Notes under the pieces: generated by a model | Seen by the model: the letters and a program-made list of their open reading frames with translations, nothing else | The model's database searches: none | What the model was told of the DNA's origin: nothing | DNA from: Aeromonas sp. RU39B | Lineage (GTDB): Bacteria; Pseudomonadota; Gammaproteobacteria; Enterobacterales; Aeromonadaceae | Reading direction: 5' to 3' | Assembly (NCBI RefSeq): GCF_900156095.1 | Contig: NZ_FTMJ01000005.1 | Location: forward strand, 62,001-126,000 | DNA length: 64,000 nucleotides | Made by a program: the position numbers and the translations under genes | Part shown: one piece after another, positions 19,901 to 30,575 of the stretch | Layout: each line of letters begins with the position of its first letter | Position numbering within the stretch: position 1 is the stretch's first letter

Positions 19901-20836
19901 TTGGACAAGATCTTTATCGACGAGGTGGTTGCCGAGATGCACACCATCCAGGACATGTTGCGCTGGGCCATGAGCCGCTTCAATGATGCGGGCCTCTTTT
20001 ATGGTCACGGCACCGACAATGCCTGGGATGAAGCCGTGCAACTGGTGCTGCCCGCCCTGCATCTGCCACCGGATGTCGACCCGGCCATGCGTGAATCCCG
20101 CCTGACCACCAGTGAACGTCATAAAGTAGCGGAGCTCATCATTCGCCGGGTGCAAGAGCGAATTCCTGCGCCGTATCTCACCAACAAGGCCTGGTATGCC
20201 GGGTGGGAGTTCTTCGTCGATGAGCGGGTGTTGATCCCGCGCTCGCCGATAGCCGAGATGATTGCCAACCGCTTTGCGCCGTTCCTGAAAGAGGAGCCGA
20301 CCCGTATCATGGACCTGTGCACCGGATCGGGCTGCATTGCTATCGTCATGGCCCATGAGTTCCCGGACGCCGAGGTCGATGCCATCGATATCAGCATCGA
20401 TGCCTTGAACGTGGCCGAGCGCAACATCGCTGATCACGGGCTCGAGCAGCAGGTGATCCCGATCCGCTCTGACGTGTTTCGCGATCTGCCGGCGGGCGAC
20501 AAATACGACCTGATTGTCTCCAATCCGCCTTATGTGGATGCAGAAGACATGTCGGATCTGCCCGATGAGTTCCGGCATGAGCCCGAGCTGGCACTGGCGT
20601 CCGGCTCGGATGGCCTCAAGCTCACCAAACGCATTCTGGCCAGCGCCGCCGATTTCCTGCACGAGCACGGGGTGTTGGTGGTGGAAGTGGGCAACAGCAT
20701 GATCCATCTCGAGGCACAGTTCCCCGAGATCCCCTTTACCTGGGTGGAGTTCGAGAACGGTGGTCACGGCGTGTTCGTGATGACCCGCGACGAGCTCATC
20801 AAGTACCAGGAACATTTCGCACTCTACAAGAATTGA
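19901..20836 (+). CDS. prmB: Ribosomal protein L3 glutamine methyltransferase PrmB
   Basis: A 311-residue enzyme that methylates a glutamine of ribosomal protein L3 (Gln150 in E. coli). The SAM motif [11 protein letters not shown] and the catalytic [11 protein letters not shown] are present. The start is taken as TTG at 19901, which gives [10 protein letters not shown] as in E. coli and has GGAGG 5 bases upstream; no ATG fits. It is followed 13 bases later by aroC, the conserved prmB-aroC pair. Confidence 0.93.
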   Translation: MDKIFIDEVVAEMHTIQDMLRWAMSRFNDAGLFYGHGTDNAWDEAVQLVLPALHLPPDVDPAMRESRLTTSERHKVAELIIRRVQERIPAPYLTNKAWYAGWEFFVDERVLIPRSPIAEMIANRFAPFLKEEPTRIMDLCTGSGCIAIVMAHEFPDAEVDAIDISIDALNVAERNIADHGLEQQVIPIRSDVFRDLPAGDKYDLIVSNPPYVDAEDMSDLPDEFRHEPELALASGSDGLKLTKRILASAADFLHEHGVLVVEVGNSMIHLEAQFPEIPFTWVEFENGGHGVFVMTRDELIKYQEHFALYKN

Positions 20837-20849
20837 TAGCAGGAACATC

Positions 20850-21938
20850 ATGGCAGGGAACAGTTTTGGCCAACTCTTTCGGGTAACTACCTTTGGCGAA
20901 AGCCACGGCTTGGCGCTGGGCGCTGTGGTCGATGGCTGCCCGCCGGGGCTTGAGATCAGCGAAGCCGATCTGCAGCACGATCTGGATCGCCGCAAACCTG
21001 GCACCTCGCGCTATACCACGCCGCGGCGCGAGCCGGATGAGGTGAAGATCCTCTCCGGGGTGTTTGAGGGGAAAACCACCGGCACCTCGATTGGGCTCTT
21101 GATTGAAAACACCGATCAGCGCTCCAAGGATTACTCGGACATCAAGGATTTGTTCCGTCCGGGGCATGCTGACTACACCTATCACCAGAAGTACGGCCTG
21201 CGCGATTATCGTGGCGGCGGCCGCTCTTCGGCCCGTGAAACCGCGATGCGGGTTGCGGCAGGGGCGATTGCCAAGAAGTATCTCAAGGCGGTGCACGGCA
21301 TCGAGATCTATGGCTATCTCTCACAGCTTGGGCCTATCAAGGCCGAGCAGGTGGAGCGCGATCAGATTGAGCAAAACCCGTTCTTCTTCCCCGACAGCAG
21401 CAAGCTCGAAGCGCTCGATGCCTTTATGCGGGATCTGAAGAAAGAGGGTGACAGCATCGGTGCCAAGGTGCAGGTGGTGGCGCTGAACGTACCAGTCGGG
21501 CTTGGTGAGCCGGTGTTTGACCGCCTTGATGCCGATATCGCGCATGCCATGATGGGCATCAACGCGGTGAAAGGGGTCGAGATCGGTGACGGCTTTGCCG
21601 TGGTTGAGCAGAAGGGCTCACAGCATCGTGATGAGCTGACGCCGCAAGGCTTTGCCAGTAACCACGCTGGCGGCATTCTGGGTGGCATTGCGTCGGGGCA
21701 GGAGATCGTCGTGAGCATGGCGCTCAAGCCCACCTCCAGCATTACGGTGCCCGGTCATACCATCACCACCCGTGGTGAGGCCACCGAGATGATCACCCGT
21801 GGTCGTCACGACCCGTGTGTCGGCATTCGCGCTGTGCCTATTGCCGAGGCGATGTTGGCGCTGGTGCTGATGGATCACCTGCTGCGCCATCGCGCCCAGA
21901 ACCTGGGTGTGCACACCGGCACGCCTCAGCTTCGTTAA
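20850..21938 (+). CDS. aroC: Chorismate synthase AroC
   Basis: A 362-residue enzyme catalysing the last shikimate-pathway step, EPSP to chorismate, with reduced FMN. The N-terminal [20 protein letters not shown], the [12 protein letters not shown] loop and the C-terminal [17 protein letters not shown] are diagnostic. It sits behind prmB and ends before a terminator hairpin. Length equals the family norm (E. coli 361). Confidence 0.97.
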   Translation: MAGNSFGQLFRVTTFGESHGLALGAVVDGCPPGLEISEADLQHDLDRRKPGTSRYTTPRREPDEVKILSGVFEGKTTGTSIGLLIENTDQRSKDYSDIKDLFRPGHADYTYHQKYGLRDYRGGGRSSARETAMRVAAGAIAKKYLKAVHGIEIYGYLSQLGPIKAEQVERDQIEQNPFFFPDSSKLEALDAFMRDLKKEGDSIGAKVQVVALNVPVGLGEPVFDRLDADIAHAMMGINAVKGVEIGDGFAVVEQKGSQHRDELTPQGFASNHAGGILGGIASGQEIVVSMALKPTSSITVPGHTITTRGEATEMITRGRHDPCVGIRAVPIAEAMLALVLMDHLLRHRAQNLGVHTGTPQLR

Positions 21939-21947
21939 GCGCCTATC

Positions 21948-21969
21948 AAACGGGCCTGCGGGCCCGTTT
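21948..21969 (+). terminator. Terminator after aroC
   Basis: AAACGGGCC / GGCCCGTTT stem with loop TGCG, 10 bases past the aroC stop; the T-run is short. Confidence 0.7.
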
Positions 21970-22134
21970 GCGATCTGACTCACATTTTTCTCGTCTTGTT
22001 AGCACAAAGCCGTTACACTGCGCCCCTCTTTCGCGCCCTTTTGCTCTGCACCCTGGGCCATCCTTATTCCCCCTGATCCGGCAGGTCGAGCCAGGCAGAG
22101 AAGCCGACCAGCGCCGCGTCATCAAAGGAACTTC

Positions 22135-23514
22135 ATGCAATTTGATTCCCTGGGCCTCAGCGCTCCGCTGCTGCGGGCTGTGGCCGATCAAGGCTATACC
22201 ACTCCCTCTCCGATCCAGCAGCAGGCCATTCCGGTCGTGTTGCAAGGCCGCGACCTGATGGCCGCTGCTCAGACCGGTACTGGTAAGACCGCCGGTTTTA
22301 CGCTGCCGATGCTGCAGCGTCTGACACAGAGTAATCGCCGTGTCTCCCCCAACCAGGTTCGTGCCCTGGTGCTGGCACCGACCCGCGAGCTGGCTGCTCA
22401 GGTGGGTGAGAGCGTCCGTGAATACGGCAAATATCTGCCGGTTAAGAGCCACGTTGTCTTTGGTGGCGTCAGTATTAATCCCCAGATGATGGCCATGCGC
22501 CGTGGTCTGGATGTGCTGGTGGCCTGCCCGGGTCGTCTGCTCGATCTCTACAATCAGAAGGCCGTGCGCTTTGATGAGCTGGAGATCCTGGTGCTGGACG
22601 AAGCGGATCGCATGCTCGATATGGGCTTTATCCGCGACATCCGCAAAATTCTGGCTCTGCTGCCGAAAAAGCGGCAGAACCTGTTGTTCTCCGCCACCTT
22701 CGCCGACGAGATCCGCGAACTGGCGACCGGTCTGCTGCACGAGCCGGCCGTGGTCGAAGTGACCCCGCGTAACAGCACCGCCGAGCGTATCGAGCAGCTG
22801 GTGCACCCGGTCGACAAGGGCAACAAGATCCCGCTGCTGACTCATCTGGTCAAAGCCAACGATTGGCGTCAGGTGCTGGTGTTTACCCGTACCAAGCACA
22901 TTGCCAACCGTGTCGCCGAGAAGCTGGAAAAAGAGGGCGTCACTGCGGCGGCCATCCACGGCAACAAGAGCCAGGGTGCGCGTACCCGTGCGCTGGCCGG
23001 TTTTAAAGATGGCTCCCTGCGGGTGCTGGTGGCGACAGATATCGCGGCCCGTGGTCTCGACATCGACAAGCTGCCGCAGGTCGTTAACTACGAGCTGCCT
23101 AACGTGGCAGAAGACTATGTGCACCGCATTGGCCGTACCGGTCGTGCGGGGGCGGCGGGTCACGCCATCTCGCTGGTGAGCGCCGATGAAGGCAAGCTTA
23201 TCAAGGGCATCGAGCGCCTCATCAAGCAGACCATCGACAAGCAAGCGGTCGCCGGTTTTGAGCCGTCCCGTGAAACCCTGGATGCTATCGCCAAGGGCAT
23301 TGGTCAGCCGCCGCGTAAAGAGCCTCGCGATCCCCATGAGCAGCGTCAGCCACGCCGTGCTGCATCCGGTAACAAACCGGCTGCGGCAGGTGGTCGCAGT
23401 GAGGGTACTGCACCGCGTCAGGGCCAGGGGCGTCCTGCTCAGGGTGGCAATGGTCAGGCACGTGCGCCGCGCGCTCGCCGTCCGGCTGAAGGGCGTCGCC
23501 GTCAGGGCGAATAA
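22135..23514 (+). CDS. rhlE: DEAD-box ATP-dependent RNA helicase, RhlE type
   Basis: A 459-residue helicase: Q motif ([13 protein letters not shown]), motif [32 protein letters not shown], and in the second RecA domain ARGLDI and [11 protein letters not shown] basic, Gly/Arg/Ala-rich tail from about residue 375 probably contacts RNA. It matches RhlE, which works in ribosome assembly and RNA decay. AAAGGAAC precedes the ATG. Very biased codon use makes long antisense frames, which I do not regard as genes. Confidence 0.92.
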   Translation: MQFDSLGLSAPLLRAVADQGYTTPSPIQQQAIPVVLQGRDLMAAAQTGTGKTAGFTLPMLQRLTQSNRRVSPNQVRALVLAPTRELAAQVGESVREYGKYLPVKSHVVFGGVSINPQMMAMRRGLDVLVACPGRLLDLYNQKAVRFDELEILVLDEADRMLDMGFIRDIRKILALLPKKRQNLLFSATFADEIRELATGLLHEPAVVEVTPRNSTAERIEQLVHPVDKGNKIPLLTHLVKANDWRQVLVFTRTKHIANRVAEKLEKEGVTAAAIHGNKSQGARTRALAGFKDGSLRVLVATDIAARGLDIDKLPQVVNYELPNVAEDYVHRIGRTGRAGAAGHAISLVSADEGKLIKGIERLIKQTIDKQAVAGFEPSRETLDAIAKGIGQPPRKEPRDPHEQRQPRRAASGNKPAAAGGRSEGTAPRQGQGRPAQGGNGQARAPRARRPAEGRRRQGE

Positions 23515-23536
23515 GCCTGCTCTTACGTTCACTGCC

Positions 23537-23568
23537 AAGGCCACCTCATCAGGTGGCCTTTTTGTTTG
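23537..23568 (+). terminator. Terminator after rhlE
   Basis: AAGGCCACCT / AGGTGGCCTT, 10-bp stem, loop CATC, then TTTTTGTTTG. Confidence 0.9.
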
Positions 23569-23763
23569 TGTCGTTTGCGCTGGTCAGCCTGATGGACGGG
23601 GTAGTACAAAGTAGCTTTTTCACCTGAACCTATCTGCCTTGTCAGCATAAATCCCACGCGCAAGAGTGGGGTGAGCGCAGTTGGATAAAGGCTTTATTTT
23701 GTGCGGTCAAATCTTCACCTGGCAGGATGAACGCTCGTTTTATTTGGTGATTATTTGCTCAGC

Positions 23764-23772
23764 TTATCCACT
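23764..23772 (+). promoter_or_regulatory. DnaA-box-like 9-mer
   Basis: TTATCCACT, one base from the consensus TTATCCACA. Confidence 0.35.
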
Positions 23773-23950
23773 GCTTGGACGTTGACTCAGCCACAAGGCC
23801 GATGGCTAGGTTGTTTTGTCATAATGTGACGGGGGTACCACTTGTTGCAGGTTAGAAGAAAATCGTTTTTTGCGGCGCAAAATGCGAAAAGTATGGGAAC
23901 TGCGCCCAATGCCCGTGCTGGCAGGGCTGGCGGCAGTTACCCACAGAAAC

Positions 23951-23959
23951 TGTGGATAA
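23951..23959 (-). promoter_or_regulatory. Consensus DnaA box
   Basis: TGTGGATAA, the exact reverse complement of TTATCCACA, within a non-coding gap. Confidence 0.5.
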
Positions 23960-24172
23960 CCCTGTTTATGAAAATTGCAAAAGCGCGCCAAGGCCGCATG
24001 GATACTGGCTTGCAGCCGTTGTAGAAAAAATGACGGACAGCAAAAGTTGCATTTAAAAACAATGAGTTAATAGCAACAGAAGAAAATTCTGTGGGGCGGA
24101 AACGGGAGATCGCAGGCCCCATTTCTGGATCCTGGCAGGATGTGCATTATTTTGCTGGAGACGGTGCACTGA

Positions 24173-24181
24173 AGTGGATAA
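24173..24181 (-). promoter_or_regulatory. DnaA-box-like 9-mer
   Basis: AGTGGATAA, reverse complement TTATCCACT, one base from consensus and 26 bases from the tRNA 3' end. Confidence 0.35.
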
Positions 24182-24206
24182 GTTGCACCAGAGTAGTGAG
24201 CGAAAT

Positions 24207-24282
24207 TGGCTCCCCCGACAGGACTTGAACCTGTGACATACGGATTAACAGTCCGCCGTTCTACCGACTGAACTACGGGGGA
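24207..24282 (-). tRNA. tRNA-Asn (anticodon GTT)
   Basis: A 76-base cloverleaf on the minus strand. Acceptor arms TCCCCCG and CGGGGGA pair fully, the anticodon loop reads ACTGTTAATC with GTT as anticodon, the T-arm contains GGTTCAAGTCC, and the 3' CCA is encoded. It is a single tRNA gene, divergent from uvrB. Confidence 0.97.
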
Positions 24283-24405
24283 ACATCGGCAGGGACGAGA
24301 ATTCTATAGAGGTCGCACTGGTCGGTCAAGGGTTTTACCGACATAGGCAGATGAAGTTGGACGGAGTACACTGCGCTGTCCTGTTGTGCTACTGCCGGAG
24401 TCGTC

Positions 24406-26409
24406 ATGAGTCGAGAGTTTGCCCTTGCCAGCCAGTTTCAGCCTTCCGGCGATCAGCCGGCCGCCATCGAGCAGCTTATCGACGGTATCGAGAGCGGCTT
24501 GGCGCATCAGACCCTGCTCGGGGTGACCGGCTCGGGTAAAACCTTCACCATGGCCAATGTGATCGCTCGTCTTGGTCGACCGACCATGATCCTGGCCCCT
24601 AACAAAACGCTGGCCGCCCAGCTCTATGGAGAGATGAAGGAGTTCTTTCCTCACAACTCGGTGGAGTATTTCGTCTCTTACTACGACTACTACCAGCCGG
24701 AAGCCTATGTGCCGAGTACCGACACGTTTATCGAGAAGGATGCCTCGATCAACGACCATATCGAGCAGATGCGGCTGTCAGCGACCAAGGCGCTGCTAGA
24801 GCGCCGTGATGTGGTGATCGTGGCTTCGGTGTCGGCTATCTACGGTCTGGGCGACCCCCAGGCCTATCTGCAGATGATGCTGCACCTGAGGGTGGGGGAG
24901 ATCATCAACCAGCGCGATATCCTGCGCCGCCTCGCCGAGTTGCAATACACCCGCAACGAGATGGCGTTCAGTCGCGGCACCTTTCGGGTGCGCGGCGAGG
25001 TGATTGACATCTTTCCGGCTGAATCAGACAAGCAGGCGGTGCGTGTCGAGCTGTTTGACGAGGAGATCGAGCGTATCAGCCTGTTTGATCCGCTCACCGG
25101 CGCAATTGAGCAGACGGTAGCCCGCTGGACCGTCTATCCCAAGACCCACTACGCCACGCCGCGCGAGACCATCCTCGGTGCCATCGACAAGATCAAAGAG
25201 GAGCTGCGGGAGCGTAAAACGCAGCTGCTCGAGATGAACAAGTTGCTCGAAGAGCAGCGCATCAGCCAACGTACCCAGTTTGATATCGAGATGATGCAGG
25301 AGCTTGGCTACTGCTCGGGGATCGAGAACTACAGCCGCTACCTCTCGGGGCGCGCGCCCGGTGAGCCGCCGCCGACCCTGTTTGACTATTTGCCGGGGGA
25401 CGGCTTGCTTATCATCGACGAATCCCACGTCACGGTGCCGCAGATTGGCGCCATGTATAAAGGGGACCGCTCGCGCAAGGAGACGCTGGTTGAATATGGT
25501 TTTCGCCTGCCCTCGGCGCTGGATAACCGTCCGCTCAAGTTTGACGAGTTTGAAGCCCTGATGCCGCAGACGGTGTTTGTGTCGGCGACGCCTGGCCCCT
25601 ATGAGCTGGGCAAATCCGCGGGCGAGGTGGTGCAGCAGGTGGTGCGGCCAACCGGTCTGCTCGATCCCGAGGTGGAAGTGCGTCCGGTGGCGACCCAGGT
25701 GGACGATCTGCTCTCGGAGATCCACAAGCGCACCGCAGTGGATGAGCGGGTGCTGGTGACGACCCTGACCAAGAAGATGGCGGAAGATTTGACCGAGTAC
25801 CTAGCCGATCACGGCGTCAAGGTGCGTTACCTGCACTCGGATATCGACACGGTGGAGCGGGTCGAGATCATCCGCGATCTGCGGCTAGGCAAGTTTGATG
25901 TGGTGGTGGGGATCAACCTGCTGCGGGAAGGGCTCGACATGCCGGAAGTGTCGCTGGTAGCGATTCTGGATGCCGATAAAGAGGGTTTCCTGCGCTCGAC
26001 CCGCTCGCTCATTCAGACCATCGGCCGGGCGGCACGTAACATCAACGGCAAAGTGATCCTGTATGGCGATAGCATCACCGAATCGATGCGGGTGGCCATT
26101 GAAGAGACTGAGCGGCGCCGGACCCTGCAGCATGAGCACAACCTCAAGCACGGCATCGTGCCCAAGGGGCTGAACAAGAAGATCATGGATGTGATGGACA
26201 CGGGGGGCGAGAGCAGTAACCGTGCCAGTGGTCGCAAAGCCGCCGAGCCAGAAGCGCCCTATCATCACCACTCACCGGGCGAGATTGCCCGCGAGATCAA
26301 GCGCCTTGAAGAGCAGATGTTCGAACATGCCCGTAATCTCGAGTTTGAGCAGGCGGCGGCGCTGCGTGATCAGGTGGCTAAGCTGCGTGAAGCACTACTG
26401 GAGTCCTGA
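24406..26409 (+). CDS. uvrB: Excinuclease ABC subunit B, UvrB
   Basis: A 667-residue nucleotide-excision-repair helicase-like subunit that verifies damage and loads UvrC. Seen are [10 protein letters not shown] (Walker A, near 39), the beta-hairpin region [12 protein letters not shown] (near 92), [14 protein letters not shown], the motif QTIGRAARN, and a C-terminal UVR domain ([14 protein letters not shown]) that binds UvrC. Length is close to E. coli (673). I find no LexA-type box between the tRNA and the start, so SOS control is not evident. The start has only a weak CGGAG site. Confidence 0.97.
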   Translation: MSREFALASQFQPSGDQPAAIEQLIDGIESGLAHQTLLGVTGSGKTFTMANVIARLGRPTMILAPNKTLAAQLYGEMKEFFPHNSVEYFVSYYDYYQPEAYVPSTDTFIEKDASINDHIEQMRLSATKALLERRDVVIVASVSAIYGLGDPQAYLQMMLHLRVGEIINQRDILRRLAELQYTRNEMAFSRGTFRVRGEVIDIFPAESDKQAVRVELFDEEIERISLFDPLTGAIEQTVARWTVYPKTHYATPRETILGAIDKIKEELRERKTQLLEMNKLLEEQRISQRTQFDIEMMQELGYCSGIENYSRYLSGRAPGEPPPTLFDYLPGDGLLIIDESHVTVPQIGAMYKGDRSRKETLVEYGFRLPSALDNRPLKFDEFEALMPQTVFVSATPGPYELGKSAGEVVQQVVRPTGLLDPEVEVRPVATQVDDLLSEIHKRTAVDERVLVTTLTKKMAEDLTEYLADHGVKVRYLHSDIDTVERVEIIRDLRLGKFDVVVGINLLREGLDMPEVSLVAILDADKEGFLRSTRSLIQTIGRAARNINGKVILYGDSITESMRVAIEETERRRTLQHEHNLKHGIVPKGLNKKIMDVMDTGGESSNRASGRKAAEPEAPYHHHSPGEIAREIKRLEEQMFEHARNLEFEQAAALRDQVAKLREALLES

Positions 26410-26427
26410 CGCGCGAGCAGGTTCAAC

Positions 26428-26462
26428 ACACGGGTTGCCAACAGGCAGCCCGTGTTGTTTTT
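26428..26462 (+). terminator. Terminator after uvrB
   Basis: ACACGGGTTGCC pairs with GGCAGCCCGTGT (one G-T), loop AACA, then TGTTTTT. Confidence 0.85.
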
Positions 26463-26541
26463 GGCTTGTGAGAGGAAAAAGCGGGGAGGGTATGGGCCGA
26501 AAGCGTGTGACTCGCCATCCGTGGCGCCGCAACGAGTGGCG

Positions 26542-27489
26542 TCAGAGCCAGCCTTTGCGTTTAAAGAAGAAGTAGGTGCCAAAGGCTGACATCATCATGA
26601 GGCCAAGCGACAGGGGATAGCCGTATCCCCAGGCGAGCTCCGGCATCTTGGCGAAGTTCATCCCGTAGATACTGGCGATCAGGGTGGGTGGCAGGAATAC
26701 CACGGCGGCCACCGAGAAGATCTTGATCACCTTGTTCTGCTCGAGGTTGGTCACGCCCATGGCGGCTTCGAGCTGGAAGTTGATCTTGTCGAACAAGAAC
26801 TGGGTGTGCGGCAGCAGGGATTCCACGTCGTGCAGCATCTCGTCGATCCACTTGGCCTGCTCGCCACTCATCTTCTGGCGCAGGCTGCGCTTGAGAAAGC
26901 GCAAGGCACGGCGGGTATCGTGCAGGGAGAGACGGATCTGGCCGTTGGTCTCTTCCTGAGCGATCAGCTCTTTGAGCATAGGGGTGAGCTGCTCGGCTTC
27001 AAAGACCTGATCGGCGGTGCCTTCCAAGGTTTTATAACCGTCTTCGATAAGATCAGAAAGGTAATCAACCTTAAGGCTCTGCACTTCCAGCAATACGTCG
27101 AGGGCGTCTTCAACTTCAAGACGCTCCTGGCGCATGTAGTGGCGCAGCAAACGCACCAGACCGATATCCTCTTCCCGGATACTGATCAGCAGATTGTTAC
27201 GCAGGGTAAACGAGACGTGGACACCCTTGGTGTCACGGCCAATACGCTGCGGAAACAGGGAGTGAATGTGCAGACCGTCGGAGTCCCAGTAAAAGCGCGC
27301 CGAGGCTTCGATATCGTCGAGCTCTTCCTTGTCCGGAACTTCTTCCAGAAACAGGCCGGTCAGCCACTCCCGCTCCTCTTCGTCAGGTTTGTAGACATCC
27401 AGCCACACCGTATTGTCGGGCAGGGTATCGTCCGGTCCGAGGGTGTGAATGTCTAGGATCTGATTGTTGAGGATGTAGGCTGTAATCAT
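26542..27489 (-). CDS. corA: Magnesium/cobalt transporter CorA
   Basis: A 315-residue CorA pentamer subunit: a long acidic cytoplasmic domain, a long stalk helix, and two C-terminal helices with the selectivity loop YGMNFAKMPEL between them (about residues 280-290). The length equals E. coli CorA (316). It imports Mg2+ and also Co2+ or Ni2+. AGGGGGA-type purines precede the ATG. It ends 130 bases after the uvrB stop, convergent with it. Confidence 0.95.
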   Translation of the reverse strand: MITAYILNNQILDIHTLGPDDTLPDNTVWLDVYKPDEEEREWLTGLFLEEVPDKEELDDIEASARFYWDSDGLHIHSLFPQRIGRDTKGVHVSFTLRNNLLISIREEDIGLVRLLRHYMRQERLEVEDALDVLLEVQSLKVDYLSDLIEDGYKTLEGTADQVFEAEQLTPMLKELIAQEETNGQIRLSLHDTRRALRFLKRSLRQKMSGEQAKWIDEMLHDVESLLPHTQFLFDKINFQLEAAMGVTNLEQNKVIKIFSVAAVVFLPPTLIASIYGMNFAKMPELAWGYGYPLSLGLMMMSAFGTYFFFKRKGWL

Positions 27490-27895
27490 CTGTCCCCCTT
27501 TGATACTCGTGGGTTAGCAGGGATGCTCACTCAGGTTCATGCGGCGCCCGCAGGGGACGGCTGGGAGAATGCAAAAAGACGCATAGGCCAAAAGAAACCT
27601 GACTGCGGCGAACTATACAGGGGCTAAAGACGATTGTCAGGCGCAATCGCGTGAATATTCAAAGCCTCGCGCCAAAAAACGGCGAGGTCGGAGCTGCCAG
27701 CAGGACAAAGTGGCAATAAGGGGGCAAAAAGCGCCATGAACGGTCGGCAAAGCAGGTAAAACGCCGTGCACTATCAGGATCCAACCTGCCCGTTTTCAGT
27801 GCGCTGGTGTGACCGCCGACACAAAAAGGCGTTGCCGAGCAGGGGCGGCTCGGTGTAAAAGCATGACTTCACGGATCACACGCCACGGAACTGTC
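27490..27895. other. Divergent intergenic region between corA and serC
   Basis: About 400 bases without a supported gene. It must hold the corA and serC promoters. Two GC hairpins are visible: CCTCGC...GCGAGG near 27666-27690 and CCGAG...CTCGG near 27836-27853, the latter about 45 bases ahead of serC in its likely leader. I cannot assign a known riboswitch. Confidence 0.5.
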
Positions 27896-28984
27896 ATGGA
27901 ACACAAAATCTACAATTTTTGCGCCGGCCCAGCTATGTTGCCGGTGCCTGTCATGGAACGCGCCCAACGGGAATTCTGCAACTTCCAGGGACTGGGCGCA
28001 TCGGTTATGGAACTCTCCCACCGTGGCAAGGAGTTCATGGCGGTGGCTGAGAAGGCGGAGCAAGATCTGCGCGATCTGCTGGCCATTCCGGACAACTACA
28101 AGGTCTTGTTCATGCATGGCGGTGGTCGTGGCCAGTTTGCAGCCGTTCCGCTTAACCTGCTTGGCGCCGGTCACACCAAGGCGGATTACCTGTTAAGCGG
28201 GGTCTGGTCAGAAGGGGCCCTCACCGAAGGTCGCAAATACGGCGACATGGCAGGCTACAACGTGGTGTCCAAGGATGAGCAAGGCCGCGTTCACCTGCTG
28301 CCGACCCCGACGCTGCGCGCTGATGCCGCCTATGTGCACTATTGCCCCAATGAAACCATCGAAGGGATCGAGATGTTCGACATCCCCGACACCGGCAGTG
28401 TGCCGCTGGTGGCGGATTTCTCCTCGACCATTCTGTCGCGTCCGATTGATGTCAGCCGTTTTGGCATTATCTATGCCGGTGCCCAGAAGAATATCGGCCC
28501 GTCGGGGCTGGCCATTGCCATCGTGCGTGACGATCTTCTCGGTCAGGCGCGCAGCGACGTGCCGGCGGTGCTCGACTATCGCCTCACCGCTGAACATGAC
28601 TCCATGTTCAACACTCCGCCCACCTACGCCTGGTATCTGGCCGGTTTGGTGTTTGAGTGGCTCAAAGAGATCGGTGGCCTGGATGAGATGGCTCGTCTGA
28701 ATCAGGAGAAAGCCAGTCTGCTTTATGACTATATTGATAGCAGCCGTTTCTACTCCAACCAGATAGACTCGGCCTGCCGGTCACTGATGAACATTCCCTT
28801 CCAGCTCAAGGATGCGAGCCTCGATGCCCGTTTCCTGGCTGAATCTAAGGAAGCCGGCCTGCTGGCGCTCAAGGGGCACCGTATTGTCGGTGGTATGCGT
28901 GCCAGCGTTTACAACGCCATGCCGATCGACGGCGTTAAGGCCCTGATTGGCTTTATGGAGCGTTTTGCCAAGAGCCATGGCTGA
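27896..28984 (+). CDS. serC: Phosphoserine aminotransferase SerC
   Basis: A 362-residue PLP enzyme making 3-phosphoserine (serine synthesis) and serving in pyridoxine synthesis. The start [16 protein letters not shown] gives exactly E. coli length. The PLP lysine lies in [13 protein letters not shown] (near 197), and [12 protein letters not shown] near residue 75 contacts phosphate. An open extension upstream to 27809 has no family similarity. A terminator separates it from aroA, although serC-aroA is a conserved pair. Confidence 0.96.
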   Translation: MEHKIYNFCAGPAMLPVPVMERAQREFCNFQGLGASVMELSHRGKEFMAVAEKAEQDLRDLLAIPDNYKVLFMHGGGRGQFAAVPLNLLGAGHTKADYLLSGVWSEGALTEGRKYGDMAGYNVVSKDEQGRVHLLPTPTLRADAAYVHYCPNETIEGIEMFDIPDTGSVPLVADFSSTILSRPIDVSRFGIIYAGAQKNIGPSGLAIAIVRDDLLGQARSDVPAVLDYRLTAEHDSMFNTPPTYAWYLAGLVFEWLKEIGGLDEMARLNQEKASLLYDYIDSSRFYSNQIDSACRSLMNIPFQLKDASLDARFLAESKEAGLLALKGHRIVGGMRASVYNAMPIDGVKALIGFMERFAKSHG

Positions 28985-29001
28985 TATTCCGGTGTGAACA
29001 G

Positions 29002-29033
29002 ACGGCGCCGGATCCACACCGGCGCCGTTTTCA
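29002..29033 (+). terminator. Terminator between serC and aroA
   Basis: ACGGCGCCGG / CCGGCGCCGT, 10-bp stem, loop ATCCACA, followed by TTTCATTT. It may be partly read through to aroA, which starts 88 bases later. Confidence 0.8.
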
Positions 29034-29120
29034 TTTCAGGCGGCAATAGCCTTGCCGTCGCCTGCCCGGGCTGTTAACGTCCGGAGCAGTTCACGAATTT
29101 GGTCCAGGAACAGGATGTCT

Positions 29121-30404
29121 ATGAAGTCGTTATCCCTTGAGCCCATCGCCCGCGTTGCCGGCAGTGTCAACCTGCCCGGCTCCAAGAGTGTTTCCAACCG
29201 TGCGCTGCTGCTCGCGGCACTGGCCCGTGGCACCACGCGCCTGACCAATTTGCTCGACAGCGACGATATTCGTCACATGCTTGATGCGCTGACCCAGCTG
29301 GGTGTGCGCTACAAACTGTCGGCCGACAAAACCGAGTGCGTGGTCAATGGATTGGGCCGCAGCTTCTCGAGCAAAGAGACGGTGCGCCTGTTTCTTGGCA
29401 ACGCCGGTACCGCCATGCGCCCGCTGTGCGCAGCCCTGTGCCTGGGCACCGGTGAGTACCTGCTCGGTGGTGAGCCGCGTATGGAAGAGCGTCCAATTGG
29501 CCATTTGGTTGACGCCCTGCGTGAAGCCGGCGCCCACATCCAGTACCTCAAGAAAGAGGGCTATCCGCCGCTGGCCATTGATGCCAAAGGGCTGTGGGGC
29601 GGGGACGTACACGTGGACGGGTCTGTCTCGAGCCAGTTTTTGACCGCGTTTCTGATGGCGGCGCCGATGGCCGCGGGTGATACCCGCATTCACATCAAGG
29701 GGGAGCTGGTCTCCAAACCCTACATCGACATCACCCTGCACATCATGAAGCAGTTTGGTGTGGTGATTGAGCACGACAACTACAAGGTGTTCTACATCAA
29801 GGGTAACCAGAGCTATGTCAGCCCCGGAGATTTCCTGGTGGAAGGGGATGCCTCCAGCGCCTCTTACTTCCTGGCCGCTGGCGCTATCAAGGGTAAGGTG
29901 CGGGTGACCGGCATTGGCCGTCACAGCATTCAGGGCGATATTCGCTTTGCCGATGTGCTCGAAAAGATGGGCGCCCGCATCACCTGGGGGGACGACTTTA
30001 TCGAGGCCGAGCAGGGTGAACTGCATGGTATCGACATGGATATGAACCATATTCCCGATGCGGCCATGACCATCGCCACCACCGCCCTGTTTGCCAAGGG
30101 GCCGACCACTATCCGCAATATTTACAACTGGCGGGTCAAAGAGACAGACCGCCTGCACGCCATGGCGACCGAGCTGCGCAAGTTGGGTGCCGAGGTGGAG
30201 GAGGGGCAGGACTACATCACCGTCACCCCGACTGCTCACCTCAAGCATGCGGCTATCGACACCTACAATGATCACCGCATCGCTATGTGCTTCTCGCTGG
30301 TGGCGCTATCGGATACCCCGGTGACCATCAACGATCCGGGTTGTACCTCCAAAACCTTCCCTGATTACTTCGCCAAGCTCGCTTCGGTCAGCGTCAAGGC
30401 GTAA
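29121..30404 (+). CDS. aroA: EPSP synthase AroA
   Basis: 5-enolpyruvylshikimate-3-phosphate synthase, 427 residues as in E. coli. [20 protein letters not shown] at the N-terminus, [13 protein letters not shown] (near 90) with the Gly96-type glycine and Pro101-type proline of class I enzymes, and RVKETDRL near 345 are all present. ATG at 29121 ([14 protein letters not shown]) matches the family start; ATG at 29115 would add two residues. It ends before a terminator. Confidence 0.96.
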   Translation: MKSLSLEPIARVAGSVNLPGSKSVSNRALLLAALARGTTRLTNLLDSDDIRHMLDALTQLGVRYKLSADKTECVVNGLGRSFSSKETVRLFLGNAGTAMRPLCAALCLGTGEYLLGGEPRMEERPIGHLVDALREAGAHIQYLKKEGYPPLAIDAKGLWGGDVHVDGSVSSQFLTAFLMAAPMAAGDTRIHIKGELVSKPYIDITLHIMKQFGVVIEHDNYKVFYIKGNQSYVSPGDFLVEGDASSASYFLAAGAIKGKVRVTGIGRHSIQGDIRFADVLEKMGARITWGDDFIEAEQGELHGIDMDMNHIPDAAMTIATTALFAKGPTTIRNIYNWRVKETDRLHAMATELRKLGAEVEEGQDYITVTPTAHLKHAAIDTYNDHRIAMCFSLVALSDTPVTINDPGCTSKTFPDYFAKLASVSVKA

Positions 30405-30410
30405 CCCTCT

Positions 30411-30433
30411 GGCCCGCCACCTGGCGGGCCTTT
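30411..30433 (+). terminator. Terminator after aroA
   Basis: GGCCCGCC / GGCGGGCC, 8-bp stem, loop ACCT, then TTT. Confidence 0.75.
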
Positions 30434-30434
30434 A

Positions 30435-30454
30435 GCATGTTTTTTACAACATGC
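30435..30454. repeat. 20-bp inverted repeat upstream of aroG
   Basis: GCATGTT and AACATGC flank TTTTAC. It lies about 35 bases upstream of the strong TyrR box and may be a second, weak regulatory site. Confidence 0.35.
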
Positions 30455-30486
30455 AAGATGCCAATAAAAAATAAATCCTTGCTGGA

Positions 30487-30504
30487 TGTAATTTTCTATT
30501 TACA
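30487..30504 (+). promoter_or_regulatory. TyrR box overlapping the aroG promoter
   Basis: TGTAAT-TTTCTA-TTTACA matches the TyrR consensus TGTAAA-N6-TTTACA at 11 of 12 positions. Its right half TTTACA (30499-30504) also forms a -35 element, with TAGATT (30522-30527) as -10 after 17 bases. TyrR bound here would exclude RNA polymerase, as at E. coli aroG. Confidence 0.85.
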
Positions 30505-30575
30505 GGTCTGCCTTCGAGGGCTAGATTGTTCTCTCTTGATATTATTGATTGATTGTTTCACCGCAGGAATTCGCT

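Larger units (their letters stand above)
23569..24206. other. Gene-poor, AT-richer gap beside tRNA-Asn
   Basis: About 640 bases without a convincing gene; frames here are short and lack ribosome sites. The base composition is visibly more AT-rich than the flanking genes. It contains DnaA-box-like 9-mers at 23764, 23951 and 24173 and several small inverted repeats (for example CCACAG...CTGTGG around 23941-23955). It lies on the 3' side of the tRNA, where integrative elements usually insert, but no integrase or attachment repeat is seen. Confidence 0.6.

Noticed and set aside
21946-23544. 532-codon frame antisense to rhlE
   Set aside because: It mirrors the strongly biased codons of rhlE, has low-complexity Thr/Gln/His-rich translation and no ribosome site.
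23569-24206. oriC
   Set aside because: DnaA-box-like sites occur, but there is no dnaA, gidA, mioC or 13-mer AT repeat array nearby.
24283-24405. Search for a LexA box upstream of uvrB
   Set aside because: No CTGT-N8-ACAG-like site was found, unlike in front of umuD.
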